A stretch of DNA of 56,573 nt from the NCBI GenBank assembly GCA_002238725.1, contig MPMX01000027.1, forward strand, positions 1 through 56,573, given 5' to 3'. A program made the translations under genes and the position numbers. This document shows positions 28,221 through 38,223 of the stretch, one piece after another. Each line of letters begins with the position of its first letter. Position 1 is the stretch's first letter. This DNA comes from Rhodospirillaceae bacterium bin65 (GTDB taxonomy: Bacteria > Pseudomonadota > Alphaproteobacteria > Bin65). Under the pieces are notes generated by a model. The model was given only the letters and a program-made list of their open reading frames with translations. It was not told where the DNA came from and did not search any database.

Positions 28221-30932
28221 CTACGCAGCTTCCAGCCGTTTCAGCGCTTCGGCCAGCTTCGCGCGGGCCTGCTCGGCCTCTTCCCGGCGCTCGCGGTTTT
28301 CCTCGACGACCTCCGAAGGCGCCTTGGCGATAAAGCCGCGATTCGAGAGCTTCTTGTCGATCTTCGCGATTTCGCCGTCGGCCCGGCCGATCTCCTTGCG
28401 CAGCCGCGCCTTTTCCTGATCCAGGTCGATAACGTCGGCCAGCGGCAGGACGATCGTCGCCTCGCCGACGACGTCCTGGATCGAGCCGGCCGGCACGGCG
28501 TCGCCGAAGCGGATGTCGGACAGGCGCGCCAGCCGGTCGATCAGCGCGCGATGCGCGGCTATGCGGTTCCGCGTTCCGGCCGACGCGCCCTTCAGGATCA
28601 GCGGGATCCGGGCGCCCGGCGGCACGTTCATTTCGCCGCGCACCGCCCGGATGCGCGAGATAATCTCGACCAGCCAGCCGAGTTCCGCGTCGGCCGCGCC
28701 GTCAATCAGCCCGCCGTCGATGGCCGGCCAGTCGGCGGCAATCAGCAGGCCGCCGTCCTCCTGTTTGCTCCCGGGGCCGGTCTGCTCCCACAACTCCTCG
28801 GTCAGGAACGGCATGAAGGGATGCATCATGGCGAGCGCCTTGTGCAGCGTCCACAGGGCGGTCGCGCGGGTTTCGGCGAGGACCGCCGAATCGTCCGACT
28901 GCATCAGCGGCTTGGCGAATTCGAGATACCAGTCGCAATAGCTGTGCCAGACGAACTGGTAAAACTCGTGGGCCGCCTCGTTGAAGCGGTAACCCTCGAT
29001 CGCGGCCCTGACCCGCGGTTCGAGCTGCGCAAGCTGGCTGACGATCCAGCGGTTGACCCGGTTGGCATTGTTCGCGGGATCGAAGTCCGGCCCGTAAGAC
29101 GCCTCGTTCAGTTCGCAGAAGCGGGCGGCGTTCCAGATCTTGGTCGCGAAATTGCGGTAGCCGGCGATTCGGCTCTCGGCGAGCTTGATGTCCCGCCCCT
29201 GGACCGCCAGCGACGCCAGGGTGAAGCGCAGCGCGTCGGCGCCGTATTTGTCCATCAGGTCGACCGGATCGACCACGTTGCCCTTGGACTTGGAGTATTT
29301 CTGCCCCCTTGCGTCGCGCACCAGCCCGTGGATGTAGACGTCGGCGAACGGCACCCGGCCGGCGCCTTCCCCGTCGCGCATGAAATGCATGCCCATCATC
29401 ATCATCCGGGCGACCCAGAAGAAGATGATGTCCTCGCCGGTCACGAGCACGCTGCCGGGATAGTAACGCGCCAGTTCCGGCGTCTCGTCCGGCCAGCCGA
29501 GGGTGGAGAAAGGCCAGAGCGCGGACGAGAACCAGGTATCGAGCACGTCGGTGTCGCGGGTCAGCGTGGCCGGTTCGCCGTAATGCGCATTGGCGGCGGC
29601 CAGCGCTTCCGCCTCGGTCTCCTCAACGAAGATCGCGCCGTCAGGCCCGTACCACACCGGCACCTGATGGCCCCACCAGAGCTGGCGCGAGATGCACCAG
29701 GGCTGGATGTTGCGCATCCACTGGAAATAGACCCGGGAAAACTGCTCCGGAACGAAGGTCGTCCGGCCGTCCTCGACCGCTTCGATACAGGGTTTCGCGA
29801 GCGTGGCGGCGTCGGCGAACCACTGGTCGGTCAGATAGGGCTCCAGCGGCACGCCGGAGCGGTCGCCGTGGGGCACGCTGTGCCGGTGATCCTCGATCCT
29901 CTCCAGCAGGCCCTGCGCCTGGAGATCGGCGACGATCCGGCGGCGCGCCTCGAACCGGTCGAGGCCGCAATAGGCGTCCGGCGCGCTATCCTTGATCCGG
30001 GCGTCGGCGTCGAGGATGTTCACCATCTCCAGCCCGTGGCGCTGGCCGACCTCGAAATCGTTGAAATCGTGCGCCGGAGTGATCTTGACCGCGCCGCTGC
30101 CCTGCTCCGGATCGGCGTAGTTGTCGGCAACGATCCGCAGCCGCCGGCCGACCAGCGGCAGGACGGCGTGCCTGCCGACCAGGTCCCGGTAGCGGTCGTC
30201 CTCGGGATGGACGGCGACGGCGGTGTCGCCCAGCATGGTCTCCGGCCGGGTCGTCGCCACGACGATGTGCCGGCCCTCCTCGCCTTCTATCGGATAACGG
30301 ATGTGCCAAAGATGGCCGTCGATCTCGCGCTGCTCGACCTCGAGGTCCGAGATCGCGGTGTGGAATTTCGGGTCCCAGTTGACCAGCCGCTTGTCGCGGT
30401 AGATCAGGCCGTCCTTGTAGAGTTGCACGAAGACGCGCAGCACGGCGCGGGACAGGCCCTCGTCCATGGTGAAGCGCTCGCGCGCCCAGTCGCAGGTCGC
30501 GCCGAGCCGGCGCAGCTGCTTCAGGATCGTGCCGCCCGACTCTTCGCGCCAGGCCCAGACCTTCTCGATGAAGGCCTCGCGGCAGATCGTTTCCGTCTCG
30601 CCGTCTTTCGGCGGTATGCCGCGGTCGAGCGCGATCCCCTGCTCCGCCAGCATCCGCTCCACGACCATCTGGGTCGCGATGCCGGCATGGTCGGTGCCGG
30701 GCTGCCACAACACGTTGCGCCCCTGCATCCGGTGGAAGCGGATCAGGATGTCCTGAATCGTGTTGTTGAAGGCGTGGCCGATATGCAGGCTGCCGGTGAC
30801 GTTCGGCGGCGGGATCATGATGGCGTAGGGTTCGCCGCCGGCCGCCGGATCGGCCCGGAATGCGCCTGCCGCTTCCCAGCGTTCGTATTGCCGGCCCTCT
30901 ACGGTTTCGGGCCGGTAGGTCTTGTCCAACAT
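28221..30932 (-). CDS. valS: Valyl-tRNA synthetase
   Basis: Class I aminoacyl-tRNA synthetase charging tRNA-Val; 903 residues, the usual length. HIGH is H50-H53 in PPPNVTGSLHIGHAFNNT; KMSKS appears as KYSKSKGNVVDP around residue 545. The CP1 editing domain contains TRPETMLGDTAVAVHPEDDRY; TPAHDFNDFEVGQRHGLEMVNI follows. The C-terminal coiled-coil (LDQEKARLRKEIGRADGEIAKIDKKL) binds tRNA. ATG 30932 begins MLDKTYRPETVEGRQYERWE, a typical N-terminus. Divergent neighbour is absent: the upstream gene (XRE regulator) is on the same strand with an 89-bp gap. Confidence 0.97.
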   Translation of the reverse strand: MLDKTYRPETVEGRQYERWEAAGAFRADPAAGGEPYAIMIPPPNVTGSLHIGHAFNNTIQDILIRFHRMQGRNVLWQPGTDHAGIATQMVVERMLAEQGIALDRGIPPKDGETETICREAFIEKVWAWREESGGTILKQLRRLGATCDWARERFTMDEGLSRAVLRVFVQLYKDGLIYRDKRLVNWDPKFHTAISDLEVEQREIDGHLWHIRYPIEGEEGRHIVVATTRPETMLGDTAVAVHPEDDRYRDLVGRHAVLPLVGRRLRIVADNYADPEQGSGAVKITPAHDFNDFEVGQRHGLEMVNILDADARIKDSAPDAYCGLDRFEARRRIVADLQAQGLLERIEDHRHSVPHGDRSGVPLEPYLTDQWFADAATLAKPCIEAVEDGRTTFVPEQFSRVYFQWMRNIQPWCISRQLWWGHQVPVWYGPDGAIFVEETEAEALAAANAHYGEPATLTRDTDVLDTWFSSALWPFSTLGWPDETPELARYYPGSVLVTGEDIIFFWVARMMMMGMHFMRDGEGAGRVPFADVYIHGLVRDARGQKYSKSKGNVVDPVDLMDKYGADALRFTLASLAVQGRDIKLAESRIAGYRNFATKIWNAARFCELNEASYGPDFDPANNANRVNRWIVSQLAQLEPRVRAAIEGYRFNEAAHEFYQFVWHSYCDWYLEFAKPLMQSDDSAVLAETRATALWTLHKALAMMHPFMPFLTEELWEQTGPGSKQEDGGLLIAADWPAIDGGLIDGAADAELGWLVEIISRIRAVRGEMNVPPGARIPLILKGASAGTRNRIAAHRALIDRLARLSDIRFGDAVPAGSIQDVVGEATIVLPLADVIDLDQEKARLRKEIGRADGEIAKIDKKLSNRGFIAKAPSEVVEENRERREEAEQARAKLAEALKRLEAA

Positions 30933-31021
30933 GGTGCCTTGCGCCGCCGGTTTCGCTGTCGTGCCGCGCAATAGCCGTGCGCCGCCCGGCAGGTCAACGG
31001 CAGCGTTGTCGCTTGGCCGGT

Positions 31022-31864
31022 TCAGCCCCAGCGCTCCCGGACCCAGCGGGCGGCCCGGTCCGGGCCGACATCGGCGCGGCGGATCAGGCCGTCGAACTGG
31101 GTCGTCAGCGCCCGCACCTGCTCCGTGCCGCTGATAACGAGATAAGCCCGGCCCAGGAAGACGGCGGCGCGCAGCGGGCCGTAGATGGTCTGGGGCACAG
31201 CGGATTCCCGGCGTCCGTCGAACAGGAACAGGCGGAAGGTCGGATACAGTTCCTCCAGCCGGGAGGTGATGAGCGCAATCTGCTCGGCTCGAATCGCGGG
31301 ATCGAGCTCCGACCAGATGCCCTCTCCTCCGGCGATGTGCTCCAGCGTCTGCCAGGGCATGCAGACCTCGATATCGGTTTCCGGCCGCCGGGAATAATCG
31401 AGCTGCCGCTGGCTCTGCGACCGGCGCGCCTCGATCTGCGAGCGGCCGCCGAAGCGGAATTCGAACCCGGTCAGCGTTTCGTGACGCAGCAGGTCCGGCA
31501 CGGTCCAGGGGATGTAGCGGATCTTGTAGCCGAGCGCCTCGCGGTACCAGGTCCAGAAGCGCTCCTCGTCGGCCGACCCCTCCGCCTGCTCGACGGTCAG
31601 CGCCGGCGCGACCTCCGCGATCGTGGCCTCGTCCTGGCTCAGGCCGAGCAGCCAGTCGAGGGTCACGCCGTTGGCCTCGGCAAGCCGCGCCAGGGTCTCC
31701 GCCCGCGGCAGGCGGGTCGATCCGGCGGCGAGGAACTGGGTGAGCGCCGAGCGGTCGACGCCGGCGCCGCCCGCAAACCGGCTGAGGTTGCCGCCCGAGC
31801 GCTCGATCAGCAGCGAGACCCGCTCCTGAAAGACGCGGGCGAGATCGCGTTTGTCGATCGCCAT
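31022..31864 (-). CDS. XRE-family transcriptional regulator
   Basis: A 280-residue DNA-binding protein. A helix-turn-helix of the XRE/Cro type lies at residues 10-75 (LIERSGGNLSRFAGGAGVDRSALTQFLAAGSTRLPRAETL). The remaining 200 residues form an effector-like domain with no recognised family, containing RFWTWYREALGYKIRYIPWTVPDLLRHETLTGFEF and LEELYPTFRLFLFDGRRESAVPQTIYGPLRAAVFLG. It is transcribed away from the fatty acid desaturase gene, and an almost perfect palindrome lies in the 146-bp space between them, suggesting it controls itself and the desaturase. That is inference from layout. Confidence 0.78.
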   Translation of the reverse strand: MAIDKRDLARVFQERVSLLIERSGGNLSRFAGGAGVDRSALTQFLAAGSTRLPRAETLARLAEANGVTLDWLLGLSQDEATIAEVAPALTVEQAEGSADEERFWTWYREALGYKIRYIPWTVPDLLRHETLTGFEFRFGGRSQIEARRSQSQRQLDYSRRPETDIEVCMPWQTLEHIAGGEGIWSELDPAIRAEQIALITSRLEELYPTFRLFLFDGRRESAVPQTIYGPLRAAVFLGRAYLVISGTEQVRALTTQFDGLIRRADVGPDRAARWVRERWG

Positions 31865-31896
31865 GATGCTCCAATCGTAACGGTTGTTGCGTTAAA

Positions 31897-31919
31897 TAAC
31901 ATTACTAGCGCTAGTGTTA
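31897..31919. promoter_or_regulatory. Candidate operator in the divergent XRE/desaturase region
   Basis: ACTAGCGCTAGT (31904-31915) is a perfect 12-bp palindrome, flanked by TAACA (31897-31901) and TGTTA (31915-31919), which are complementary apart from a 3-nt offset. It is 33 bp upstream of the regulator start and in an AT-rich stretch. Likely bound by the XRE regulator. Confidence 0.5.
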
Positions 31920-32010
31920 CAAGAATCCATATTCGCGTCGATATTTACAAATTGCAGCAAGCGATGAGGTGCACCTATCCTGACGATTCATCGAAAGGTG
32001 GAGGCAAATC

Positions 32011-32922
32011 CTGGAACGCAGGGTTGAATGGCAGACGGTGGCTTTGGCGGCTGGCGTCTATGGCACTTGGTTCGGCCTGCTGACAGCCGCGCCTTGGATC
32101 GGCCCGGCGGCGGCCGCGCTGTTGCTCGTTCCGATCCTCGTGCTGCACTCCTCGTTGCAGCATGAAATCCTGCACGGCCATCCGTTCCGCGACCGGCGTC
32201 TCAATGAACTCCTCGGCACGCCGGGGCTGGGGCTGTACCTGCCCTACGACCGTTTTGCCGGGACCCATCTGGCGCACCACGATACGCCCGACCTGACCGA
32301 ACCGCTCGCGGACCCGGAGAGCTATTATGTCCGACCGGAGGACTGGCAGCGCTACGGGCCGGTCCGGCGCGGCATCCTGCAGGTCAACCGCTGCCTGGCC
32401 GGCCGGATGCTGATCGCGCCCCTGTTTTTCACCCTGGGCCTGGTGCGCAACGACCTGCGCGCCATTGTCGGGGGCAACCGACCGATTCTGCGCGCCTGGC
32501 TCCTCCATCTTGCAACGGTGCCGATCGTTCTGATCCTCGTCGTCCAGATTGGCGGCATTCCGTTGTGGCTCTATGCCCTTGCCTGCTACGCAGCGTTGTC
32601 GGTCCTTTCGATCCGGACTTTCCTGGAACACCGTGCCGTTGGCCCGATCCCCGAGCGAAGCGTCATCATCGAGCGCGGCGGCGTCCTCGGTTTTCTGTTT
32701 CTTAACAATCATCTGCACGCGTTGCATCACGCACGGCCGGAAGTGCCGTGGTACCGGCTGCCGGCCTTGTACCGCCGCGAGCGCGAGCGGATCCTGCGGC
32801 GCAACGGCGGCTACGCCTATCCGCATTACGGCGCGGTGATCCGGCAATACCTGCTGGCGCCCAAGGAGCCGGCAGTCCATCCTGCGGCAATGCTGAACCG
32901 TCCTTCCGCGCCTTCCCCCTGA
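32011..32922 (+). CDS. Fatty acid desaturase family protein, probable CTG start
   Basis: A membrane di-iron desaturase/hydroxylase. The three histidine boxes are HEILHGH (H51-H57), GTHLAHHDT (H86-H90) and NNHLHALHH (about 235). Hydrophobic segments surround them. Substrate could be fatty acyl groups or carotenoid; beta-carotene hydroxylase-like proteins share the boxes. I place the start at CTG 32011 (303 residues) because GGAGG sits 6 nt upstream and the added sequence (LERRVEWQTVALAAGVYG) resembles related N-termini; the alternative is GTG 32038 (294 residues) without a Shine-Dalgarno. The PhnD-like gene follows 8 bp after its stop, so they are one transcript. Confidence 0.8.
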   Translation: MERRVEWQTVALAAGVYGTWFGLLTAAPWIGPAAAALLLVPILVLHSSLQHEILHGHPFRDRRLNELLGTPGLGLYLPYDRFAGTHLAHHDTPDLTEPLADPESYYVRPEDWQRYGPVRRGILQVNRCLAGRMLIAPLFFTLGLVRNDLRAIVGGNRPILRAWLLHLATVPIVLILVVQIGGIPLWLYALACYAALSVLSIRTFLEHRAVGPIPERSVIIERGGVLGFLFLNNHLHALHHARPEVPWYRLPALYRRERERILRRNGGYAYPHYGAVIRQYLLAPKEPAVHPAAMLNRPSAPSP

Positions 32923-32930
32923 ACGCCGCA

Positions 32931-33704
32931 ATGCCGGGACTTGCCCAGCTCCCGATGTACGACTGGCCCGAGATACGGGCCGAAACCGACGCCCTGTGGG
33001 CCGCCATCGCCGAACGGCTGGAGGCAGCCGGCATCGCGGCGCCGGAATGCCTGGACCGGATGACGCCGGCCGACGAAGCCTGGGAGTCTCCCGACCTTCT
33101 GGTCGGCCAGACCTGCGGCCGGCCCTACGCGACAGGACTTGCAGAAAGGGTGCGGCTGCTCGGCCGCCCGACCTATGCCGTCGCAGGCGCCGCACCGGGG
33201 CGCTATTGCAGCCAGCTGGTCGGGCGCCGGTCGGACAGCCGGGGCGGCATCGAGGGCTTCCGCGGCGCCGTCGCCGCCTGCACCAGCACCGCGTCCCAAT
33301 CCGGTTGGGCCGCGCTTATAGACCTGCTGCCCGGCGACGAAAGCCTGGAGAGTTTCTTCGGCGCGGTTCGCATGACCGGCGGCCATCGCGACTCGATCCG
33401 CGCCATCGCCACCGGCGACGCGGATATCGCGACCATTGACTGCGTGAGCTGGGCGCTTGCAGAGCGCCACGAGCCGGCGGCGCGGGAATTGCGCGTCATC
33501 GGCCGGTCGCCGACCTACCCCAGCCTGCCGTTTATCGCCTCCAACCGGCTCAACACCGACGAGGCCGGCCGTATCGGCACCGCGCTGCGGCAGGCGGTCG
33601 CCGGCCTGCCCGATCCGGTTCGCAGCGCCTTGCGGCTGACCGGAATCGAAGACGCACGGCCGGCCGACTACGCCGGGCTCGGACGACGCCGGCCCGCCGC
33701 CTGA
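32931..33704 (+). CDS. PhnD-like phosphate/phosphonate-binding protein without signal peptide
   Basis: A 257-residue protein of the phosphate/phosphite/phosphonate periplasmic-binding family (PhnD-like). LLVGQTCGRPYATGLAERVRLLG, YCSQLVGRR, ACTSTASQSGWAAL (the typical S-x-SG pattern), FFGAVRMTGGHRDSIRAIATGDADIATIDCVSWAL and LPFIASNR are all recognisable. Unlike transport receptors it has no obvious signal peptide at ATG 32931, so it may act in the cytoplasm or have been annotated short. It is coupled to the desaturase and no ABC transporter genes are adjacent. Its TGA stop is one nucleotide from the convergent pntB stop. Confidence 0.75.
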   Translation: MPGLAQLPMYDWPEIRAETDALWAAIAERLEAAGIAAPECLDRMTPADEAWESPDLLVGQTCGRPYATGLAERVRLLGRPTYAVAGAAPGRYCSQLVGRRSDSRGGIEGFRGAVAACTSTASQSGWAALIDLLPGDESLESFFGAVRMTGGHRDSIRAIATGDADIATIDCVSWALAERHEPAARELRVIGRSPTYPSLPFIASNRLNTDEAGRIGTALRQAVAGLPDPVRSALRLTGIEDARPADYAGLGRRRPAA

Positions 33705-33705
33705 A

Positions 33706-35115
33706 TTACAGGCTCTTGAGAACCTCGTCGAAACTGGCCTTGGCGTCGCCAAAGAGCATCCGCGTGTTTTCCTTGTAGAACAGCGGATTATCGACGCCGG
33801 CATAACCCGTCGCCATGCTGCGTTTGGAGACGATGGCCGTTTTCGCTTTCCACACTTCGAGCACCGGCATGCCGGCGATCGGACTGTTCGGATCTTCCTG
33901 GGCCGCCGGGTTGACGATGTCGTTGGCGCCGATCACCAGGACCACGTCGGTCTCCGGGAAGTCGTCGTTGATCTCGTCCATTTCGAGCACGATGTCGTAG
34001 GGCACCCGGGCCTCGGCGAGCAGCACGTTCATGTGCCCCGGCAGGCGGCCTGCCACCGGATGGATGCCGAAGCGGACGTTGATCTTCCGCTCGCGCAGCC
34101 GGTTGGTGATCTCGCTGATCGTGCCCTGGGCCTGGGCGACCGCCATGCCGTAGCCCGGCACGATGATGACCTCTTTCGCATCGCCGAGCATGGCGGCGGT
34201 TTCCTCGAACGAGGTCGGCACCACCTCGCCGCCCTCGTCCGCCGCCGCCGCGCCGCCCGAGGTGCCGAAGCCGCCGAGGATCACGGCGACGAAATGCCGG
34301 TTCATGGCGCGGCACATGATGTAGCTCAGGATTGCGCCCGAGGAGCCGACCAGCGCGCCGGTGACGATCAGCAGGTCGTTCGACAGCATGAAGCCGGTCG
34401 CCGCTGCCGCCCAGCCGGAATAGCTGTTCAGCATCGAGACCACGACCGGCATGTCGGCGCCGCCGATCGCCATGACGAGATGCGCGCCGATGACGAAGGC
34501 GATGGCGGTCATGACCAGCAGCGGCCACAGGCCGTCGGGAACGGTCTCCGCGGCCAGGAAGACGCCCATCAGGACCAGCGACACGATAATGCCGGCGAGG
34601 TTGAGCAGATGCCGGCCCGGCAGCATCAGCGGCTTGCCGGAGATCGAGCCCTGTAGCTTGCCGAAGGCGATTACCGAGCCGGTGAAGGTGATCGCGCCGA
34701 TGAACACGCCGAGATAAATCTCGACATCGTGGATCGTCTTCTCGACGCCCTTGTAGTGCACGGCGGTTTCGGGATCGACGAAGCTGCCGATCCCGATCAG
34801 GACCGCAGCCAGGCCGACGAAACTGTGCAGGATGGCGACCAGCTGCGGCATCTGGGTCATCTCGACCTTGAGCGCGACCGAAATGCCGATTATCGCCCCG
34901 ACGATCATTGTCGGGACGAGGATCATCAGCGGCACCTCGATATCGGCTGCGTCGAGGAACACCGCCACGATGGTTGCGACCATGGCGATCGCCATGCCGA
35001 CGATGCCGTAGACGTTGCCGCGCCGGGAGGTCTCCTGGTTGCTCAGCCCGCCGAGGCTGAGGATGAACAGGACGGCGGCGCCGATATAAGAGACGGCAAT
35101 CAGACCGGTTGCCAT
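33706..35115 (-). CDS. pntB: NAD(P) transhydrogenase subunit beta
   Basis: Beta subunit of the proton-translocating transhydrogenase, which drives NADPH formation from NADH with the proton gradient. About 9 membrane segments occupy residues 1-270, with [13 protein letters not shown] at the start and [16 protein letters not shown]. The soluble NADP-binding dIII domain follows, with [72 protein letters not shown] and [14 protein letters not shown]. 469 residues is standard. It follows pntA by 4 bp. Confidence 0.96.
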   Translation of the reverse strand: MATGLIAVSYIGAAVLFILSLGGLSNQETSRRGNVYGIVGMAIAMVATIVAVFLDAADIEVPLMILVPTMIVGAIIGISVALKVEMTQMPQLVAILHSFVGLAAVLIGIGSFVDPETAVHYKGVEKTIHDVEIYLGVFIGAITFTGSVIAFGKLQGSISGKPLMLPGRHLLNLAGIIVSLVLMGVFLAAETVPDGLWPLLVMTAIAFVIGAHLVMAIGGADMPVVVSMLNSYSGWAAAATGFMLSNDLLIVTGALVGSSGAILSYIMCRAMNRHFVAVILGGFGTSGGAAAADEGGEVVPTSFEETAAMLGDAKEVIIVPGYGMAVAQAQGTISEITNRLRERKINVRFGIHPVAGRLPGHMNVLLAEARVPYDIVLEMDEINDDFPETDVVLVIGANDIVNPAAQEDPNSPIAGMPVLEVWKAKTAIVSKRSMATGYAGVDNPLFYKENTRMLFGDAKASFDEVLKSL

Positions 35116-35119
35116 GGCG

Positions 35120-36688
35120 TCAGCTCTTCCGGAACATCTGCAGCATCCGCTGGGTGACCAGGAAGCCGCCGAAAATGTTGATGGTGGCGATCAGGCAGGC
35201 AACGGCCGCCAGCGCCAGAACGAGGGTCGAGCCGCTGCCGAGCTGGACCAGCGCGCCGACGACGATGATGCCGCTGATCGCGTTGGTGACGCTCATCAGC
35301 GGCGTGTGCAGGGCCGGCGTGACGTTCCAGATCACCTGGAAGCCGACGAAGACCGCCAGCACGAACACCGTGAAATGGTTCAGGAAGGACGGTGGCGCGA
35401 AGGCTCCGACGAAGGCGAGCGCGATGCCGCTGATCACCAGCAGGACGGCGGCGCGGATCGCCTTCTCGCGCACCGTCAGTTGCTTGGGCCCGATTTTTGC
35501 CGGCGGCTGCTTCGGTTTGGCGGCGGGCGGCGCGGCGGACAGCGTCGGGGCCGGCGGCGGCCAGGTGACCGCGCCATCCTTGATGACCGTCGTGCCGCGG
35601 ATCACCTCGTCGTCCATGTCGACGTTGATGACGCCGTCCTTCTCCGGCGTCAGGTCGGTCAGCAGGTGGCGCAGGTTGGTGCCGTAGAGCTGGCTCGACT
35701 GGGTCGGCAGGCGGCTCGGCAGGTCGGTATGGCCGATGATCGTGACGCCGTGCCTCGTCACCACCTTGTTCGGTTCGGTCAGCGCGCAGTTGCCGCCCTG
35801 CTCGGCCGCCAGGTCGACGATCACGCTGCCGTCCGTCATGGATTTGACCATGTCGGCGGTGATCAGTTCGGGCGCCGGCTTGCCCGGGATCAGCGCCGTG
35901 GTGACGATGATGTCGACCTCTTTCGCCTGCTCGGCGAACAGCGCCATCTCCGCCTCGATGAATTCCTTGGACATGACCTTGGCGTAACCGCCCGCGCCGC
36001 TGCCCTCCTCCTCGAAGTCCAGTTCGAGGAATTCGGCGCCCATGCTCTCGACCTGCTGCTTGACCTCGGGCCGCGTGTCGAAGGCGCGAACGATGGCGCC
36101 CAGGCTGACCGCCGCGCCGATGGCCGCGAGACCGGCGACACCGGCGCCGATCACCATGACCTTGGCCGGCGGCACCTTGCCGGCGGCGGTGATCTGGCCG
36201 GTGAAGAAGCGGCCGAAATGGCTCGCCGCCTCAACGATCGCCCGGTAGCCGCCGATATTGGCCATGGAGCTGAGCGCATCCAGCTTCTGGGCGCGCGAGA
36301 TGCGCGGCACGGAATCCATCGCCAGCACGGTCGCGTTGCGCGCCGCCAGCCGCTCCATCAGCGCCTCGTTCTGGGCCGGCCAGACGAAGCCGATCAGCGT
36401 GCCGCCCTCCTTCAGCAGGTCGGCCTCGTGGGTGCCGTCCTTCGGATGTTCTTCGGGCGGGCGCACTTTCATGACGATGTCCGCCTGCCAGGCCTCGGCC
36501 GCCGACCGGGCAATTTCGGCGCCGGCCTCCCGGTAGGCGGCGTCGGAGAATTTGGCCGCCTTGCCCGCGCCGGCTTCCACAGTCACGGCGAAGCCCAGCT
36601 TGACGATCTGCGCCACCGTCTCCGGCGTGGCTGCGCAGCGCATCTCGCCTTTGTGAATTTCCTTCGGAATCCCGATCGTCATCGCCAT
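35120..36688 (-). CDS. pntA: NAD(P) transhydrogenase subunit alpha, single-chain form
   Basis: Alpha subunit in one polypeptide of 522 residues, i.e. both the NAD-binding dI domain and the membrane part that Rhodospirillum-type organisms split into PntAA and PntAB. The dI domain shows [44 protein letters not shown] (dinucleotide fold) and [21 protein letters not shown] Pro/Ala/Lys linker (about 375-410) leads to the four membrane segments of dII, ending [16 protein letters not shown]. It has its own promoter upstream. Confidence 0.95.
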   Translation of the reverse strand: MAMTIGIPKEIHKGEMRCAATPETVAQIVKLGFAVTVEAGAGKAAKFSDAAYREAGAEIARSAAEAWQADIVMKVRPPEEHPKDGTHEADLLKEGGTLIGFVWPAQNEALMERLAARNATVLAMDSVPRISRAQKLDALSSMANIGGYRAIVEAASHFGRFFTGQITAAGKVPPAKVMVIGAGVAGLAAIGAAVSLGAIVRAFDTRPEVKQQVESMGAEFLELDFEEEGSGAGGYAKVMSKEFIEAEMALFAEQAKEVDIIVTTALIPGKPAPELITADMVKSMTDGSVIVDLAAEQGGNCALTEPNKVVTRHGVTIIGHTDLPSRLPTQSSQLYGTNLRHLLTDLTPEKDGVINVDMDDEVIRGTTVIKDGAVTWPPPAPTLSAAPPAAKPKQPPAKIGPKQLTVREKAIRAAVLLVISGIALAFVGAFAPPSFLNHFTVFVLAVFVGFQVIWNVTPALHTPLMSVTNAISGIIVVGALVQLGSGSTLVLALAAVACLIATINIFGGFLVTQRMLQMFRKS

Positions 36689-36756
36689 GCGGATGGATCC
36701 CCTGTCCTTACAGGTGTCGAGAAAGGCAGCGGTTCGGACGCGCCGCCGCGATCCGG

Positions 36757-36785
36757 CATATAGAGGTCAAGCCACCGTGTCTCAA
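36757..36785 (-). promoter_or_regulatory. Putative pntAB promoter
   Basis: On the minus strand TTGAGA (36785-36780), 17-nt spacer, TATATG (36762-36757), about 68 nt upstream of the pntA ATG. Good sigma70-type spacing. Confidence 0.55.
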
Positions 36786-36885
36786 ACCGACAAGTGGTCC
36801 CATGCGGCGGAGTTCGGGCGGTTGCCGTGACCATGCCGGCATCCGGATGTCAAGAATTGCCGCGAATCGTGCCGCTACGCCGCAA

Positions 36886-38223
36886 TCAGGCTTCCCGGGC
36901 GATGGCGTGAAAGAAGGTCCCGGTTACGGTGCCCTTCCGGCCGCCGCCGGCGCCCAGAGGCCGGCCTTCTCCGTCGAAAACCGTGAGAAAGGCGTCGTCC
37001 CCGGCGTCGCCCTCGATCGTCGCATAGTGAAATTCGTGGCCGCGAACCGCTGTCCCGGCCTTTCCCAGAACGCAATCCTGCGTCGCCACCGCCCGCCGGT
37101 AGCCCAGATGCAGTTTTCGTACCTTGAAGCTCGTGCGGTGCGGCAGCAGTCCGGCCATGGCGTGGACCGCGCCGTCCCCGTCTTCCAGGGAAAGGCCCAG
37201 CGCCATGTAGCCGCCGCATTCGCCATGCACCGGGCGGGTCCGGCCGAAATCCGCCAGGCCGCTGAGAAACCGGCGAGCCGCTGCGATTCTGCCGGCATGA
37301 AGCTCCGGATAGCCGCCGGGCAGCCAGCAGCAGTCGCATTCGTCCGGGGGCGGCTGGTCGCCGAGCGGCGAAAACCGGACGATCTCGGCGCCCTGCTCAC
37401 GCCAGTGCGCCGTCATGTGCGGGTAAATGAACGAAAACGCATCGTCCTCGGCAAGCGCGATGCGCTGGCCCGGCGGGTCGAGCGAACGGGTGGCCGCCGG
37501 CGCGGCTTCGTTCACCGCATTGCGAATGTCGAGCGGCGGCCGGGCCATGCCTTCGATCCGGTCGAGATCGACGGTTTCGGCAATCCGGTCGGCAAGGGCG
37601 GCGATCTCGGCGGCCAGATTCTTCCGCTCGCGCGCCTGCACAAGGCCGAGATGCCGGTTCTGGAATGCGAAGCCGCTGCTTCGCGGCACCCAGCCCAGCA
37701 GCGAAATTCCGGCAACCGCCAGTCCTTCAGACGCAGTTCTGAGATGGCGCTCGCTGGCGACGCCGTTCAGGATGACGCCGCCGATCTCGAGACCCGGATC
37801 GAATTCGGCAAATCCTTTGGCGACCGCGCCGGCCGACTGCGCCTGCCCGGCAATATCGATCACCAGCACGACCGGGATTCCGAAGCGGGCAGCGATATCC
37901 GCCGCCGCGCCGGAATGTCCTGTCCTGCCGGCTACGCCATCGAACAGGCCCATGGCCGATTCGACAACGACCAAGCCGCCCGGTCCCGCAGCCGCCTCCA
38001 TAACCTCCGCCATATGGCCGGGCGACATCGCCCAACTGTCGATATTGGCGCACGCGGCGCCGCTGGCGGTGCTGTGAAAGGCGGCATCGATATAGTCCGG
38101 TCCGCATTTGAGAGCGCGCACGCGCCGGCCCCGCCGGGTCAGCGCCGCAATCAGGCCAACGGTGAGTGTCGTCTTTCCGGCCCCCGACCGCGGCGCACCG
38201 ACAAGGAGGGCCCCGGCGGTCAA
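36886..38223 (-). CDS. cobB: Cobyrinic / hydrogenobyrinic acid a,c-diamide synthase
   Basis: Glutamine-dependent amidotransferase that amidates the a and c side chains of hydrogenobyrinic acid with ATP. The N-terminal P-loop-like motif GALLVGAPRSGAGKTTLTVGL and KCGPDYIDAAFHSTASG are typical of the CobB/CbiA dethiobiotin-synthetase fold. The C-terminal class I glutaminase domain contains WLPGGYPELHAGRIA and GECGGYMALG with the nucleophilic cysteine, and GHEFHYATIEG. 445 residues, normal. The start is TTG 38223, overlapping the cobA stop as TTGA. Confidence 0.93.
   Translation of the reverse strand: MTAGALLVGAPRSGAGKTTLTVGLIAALTRRGRRVRALKCGPDYIDAAFHSTASGAACANIDSWAMSPGHMAEVMEAAAGPGGLVVVESAMGLFDGVAGRTGHSGAAADIAARFGIPVVLVIDIAGQAQSAGAVAKGFAEFDPGLEIGGVILNGVASERHLRTASEGLAVAGISLLGWVPRSSGFAFQNRHLGLVQARERKNLAAEIAALADRIAETVDLDRIEGMARPPLDIRNAVNEAAPAATRSLDPPGQRIALAEDDAFSFIYPHMTAHWREQGAEIVRFSPLGDQPPPDECDCCWLPGGYPELHAGRIAAARRFLSGLADFGRTRPVHGECGGYMALGLSLEDGDGAVHAMAGLLPHRTSFKVRKLHLGYRRAVATQDCVLGKAGTAVRGHEFHYATIEGDAGDDAFLTVFDGEGRPLGAGGGRKGTVTGTFFHAIAREA

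Noticed and set aside
35120..36688. pntA as a fusion unusual for alphaproteobacteria
   Set aside because: Single-chain PntA is common; only some lineages split it into PntAA and PntAB.
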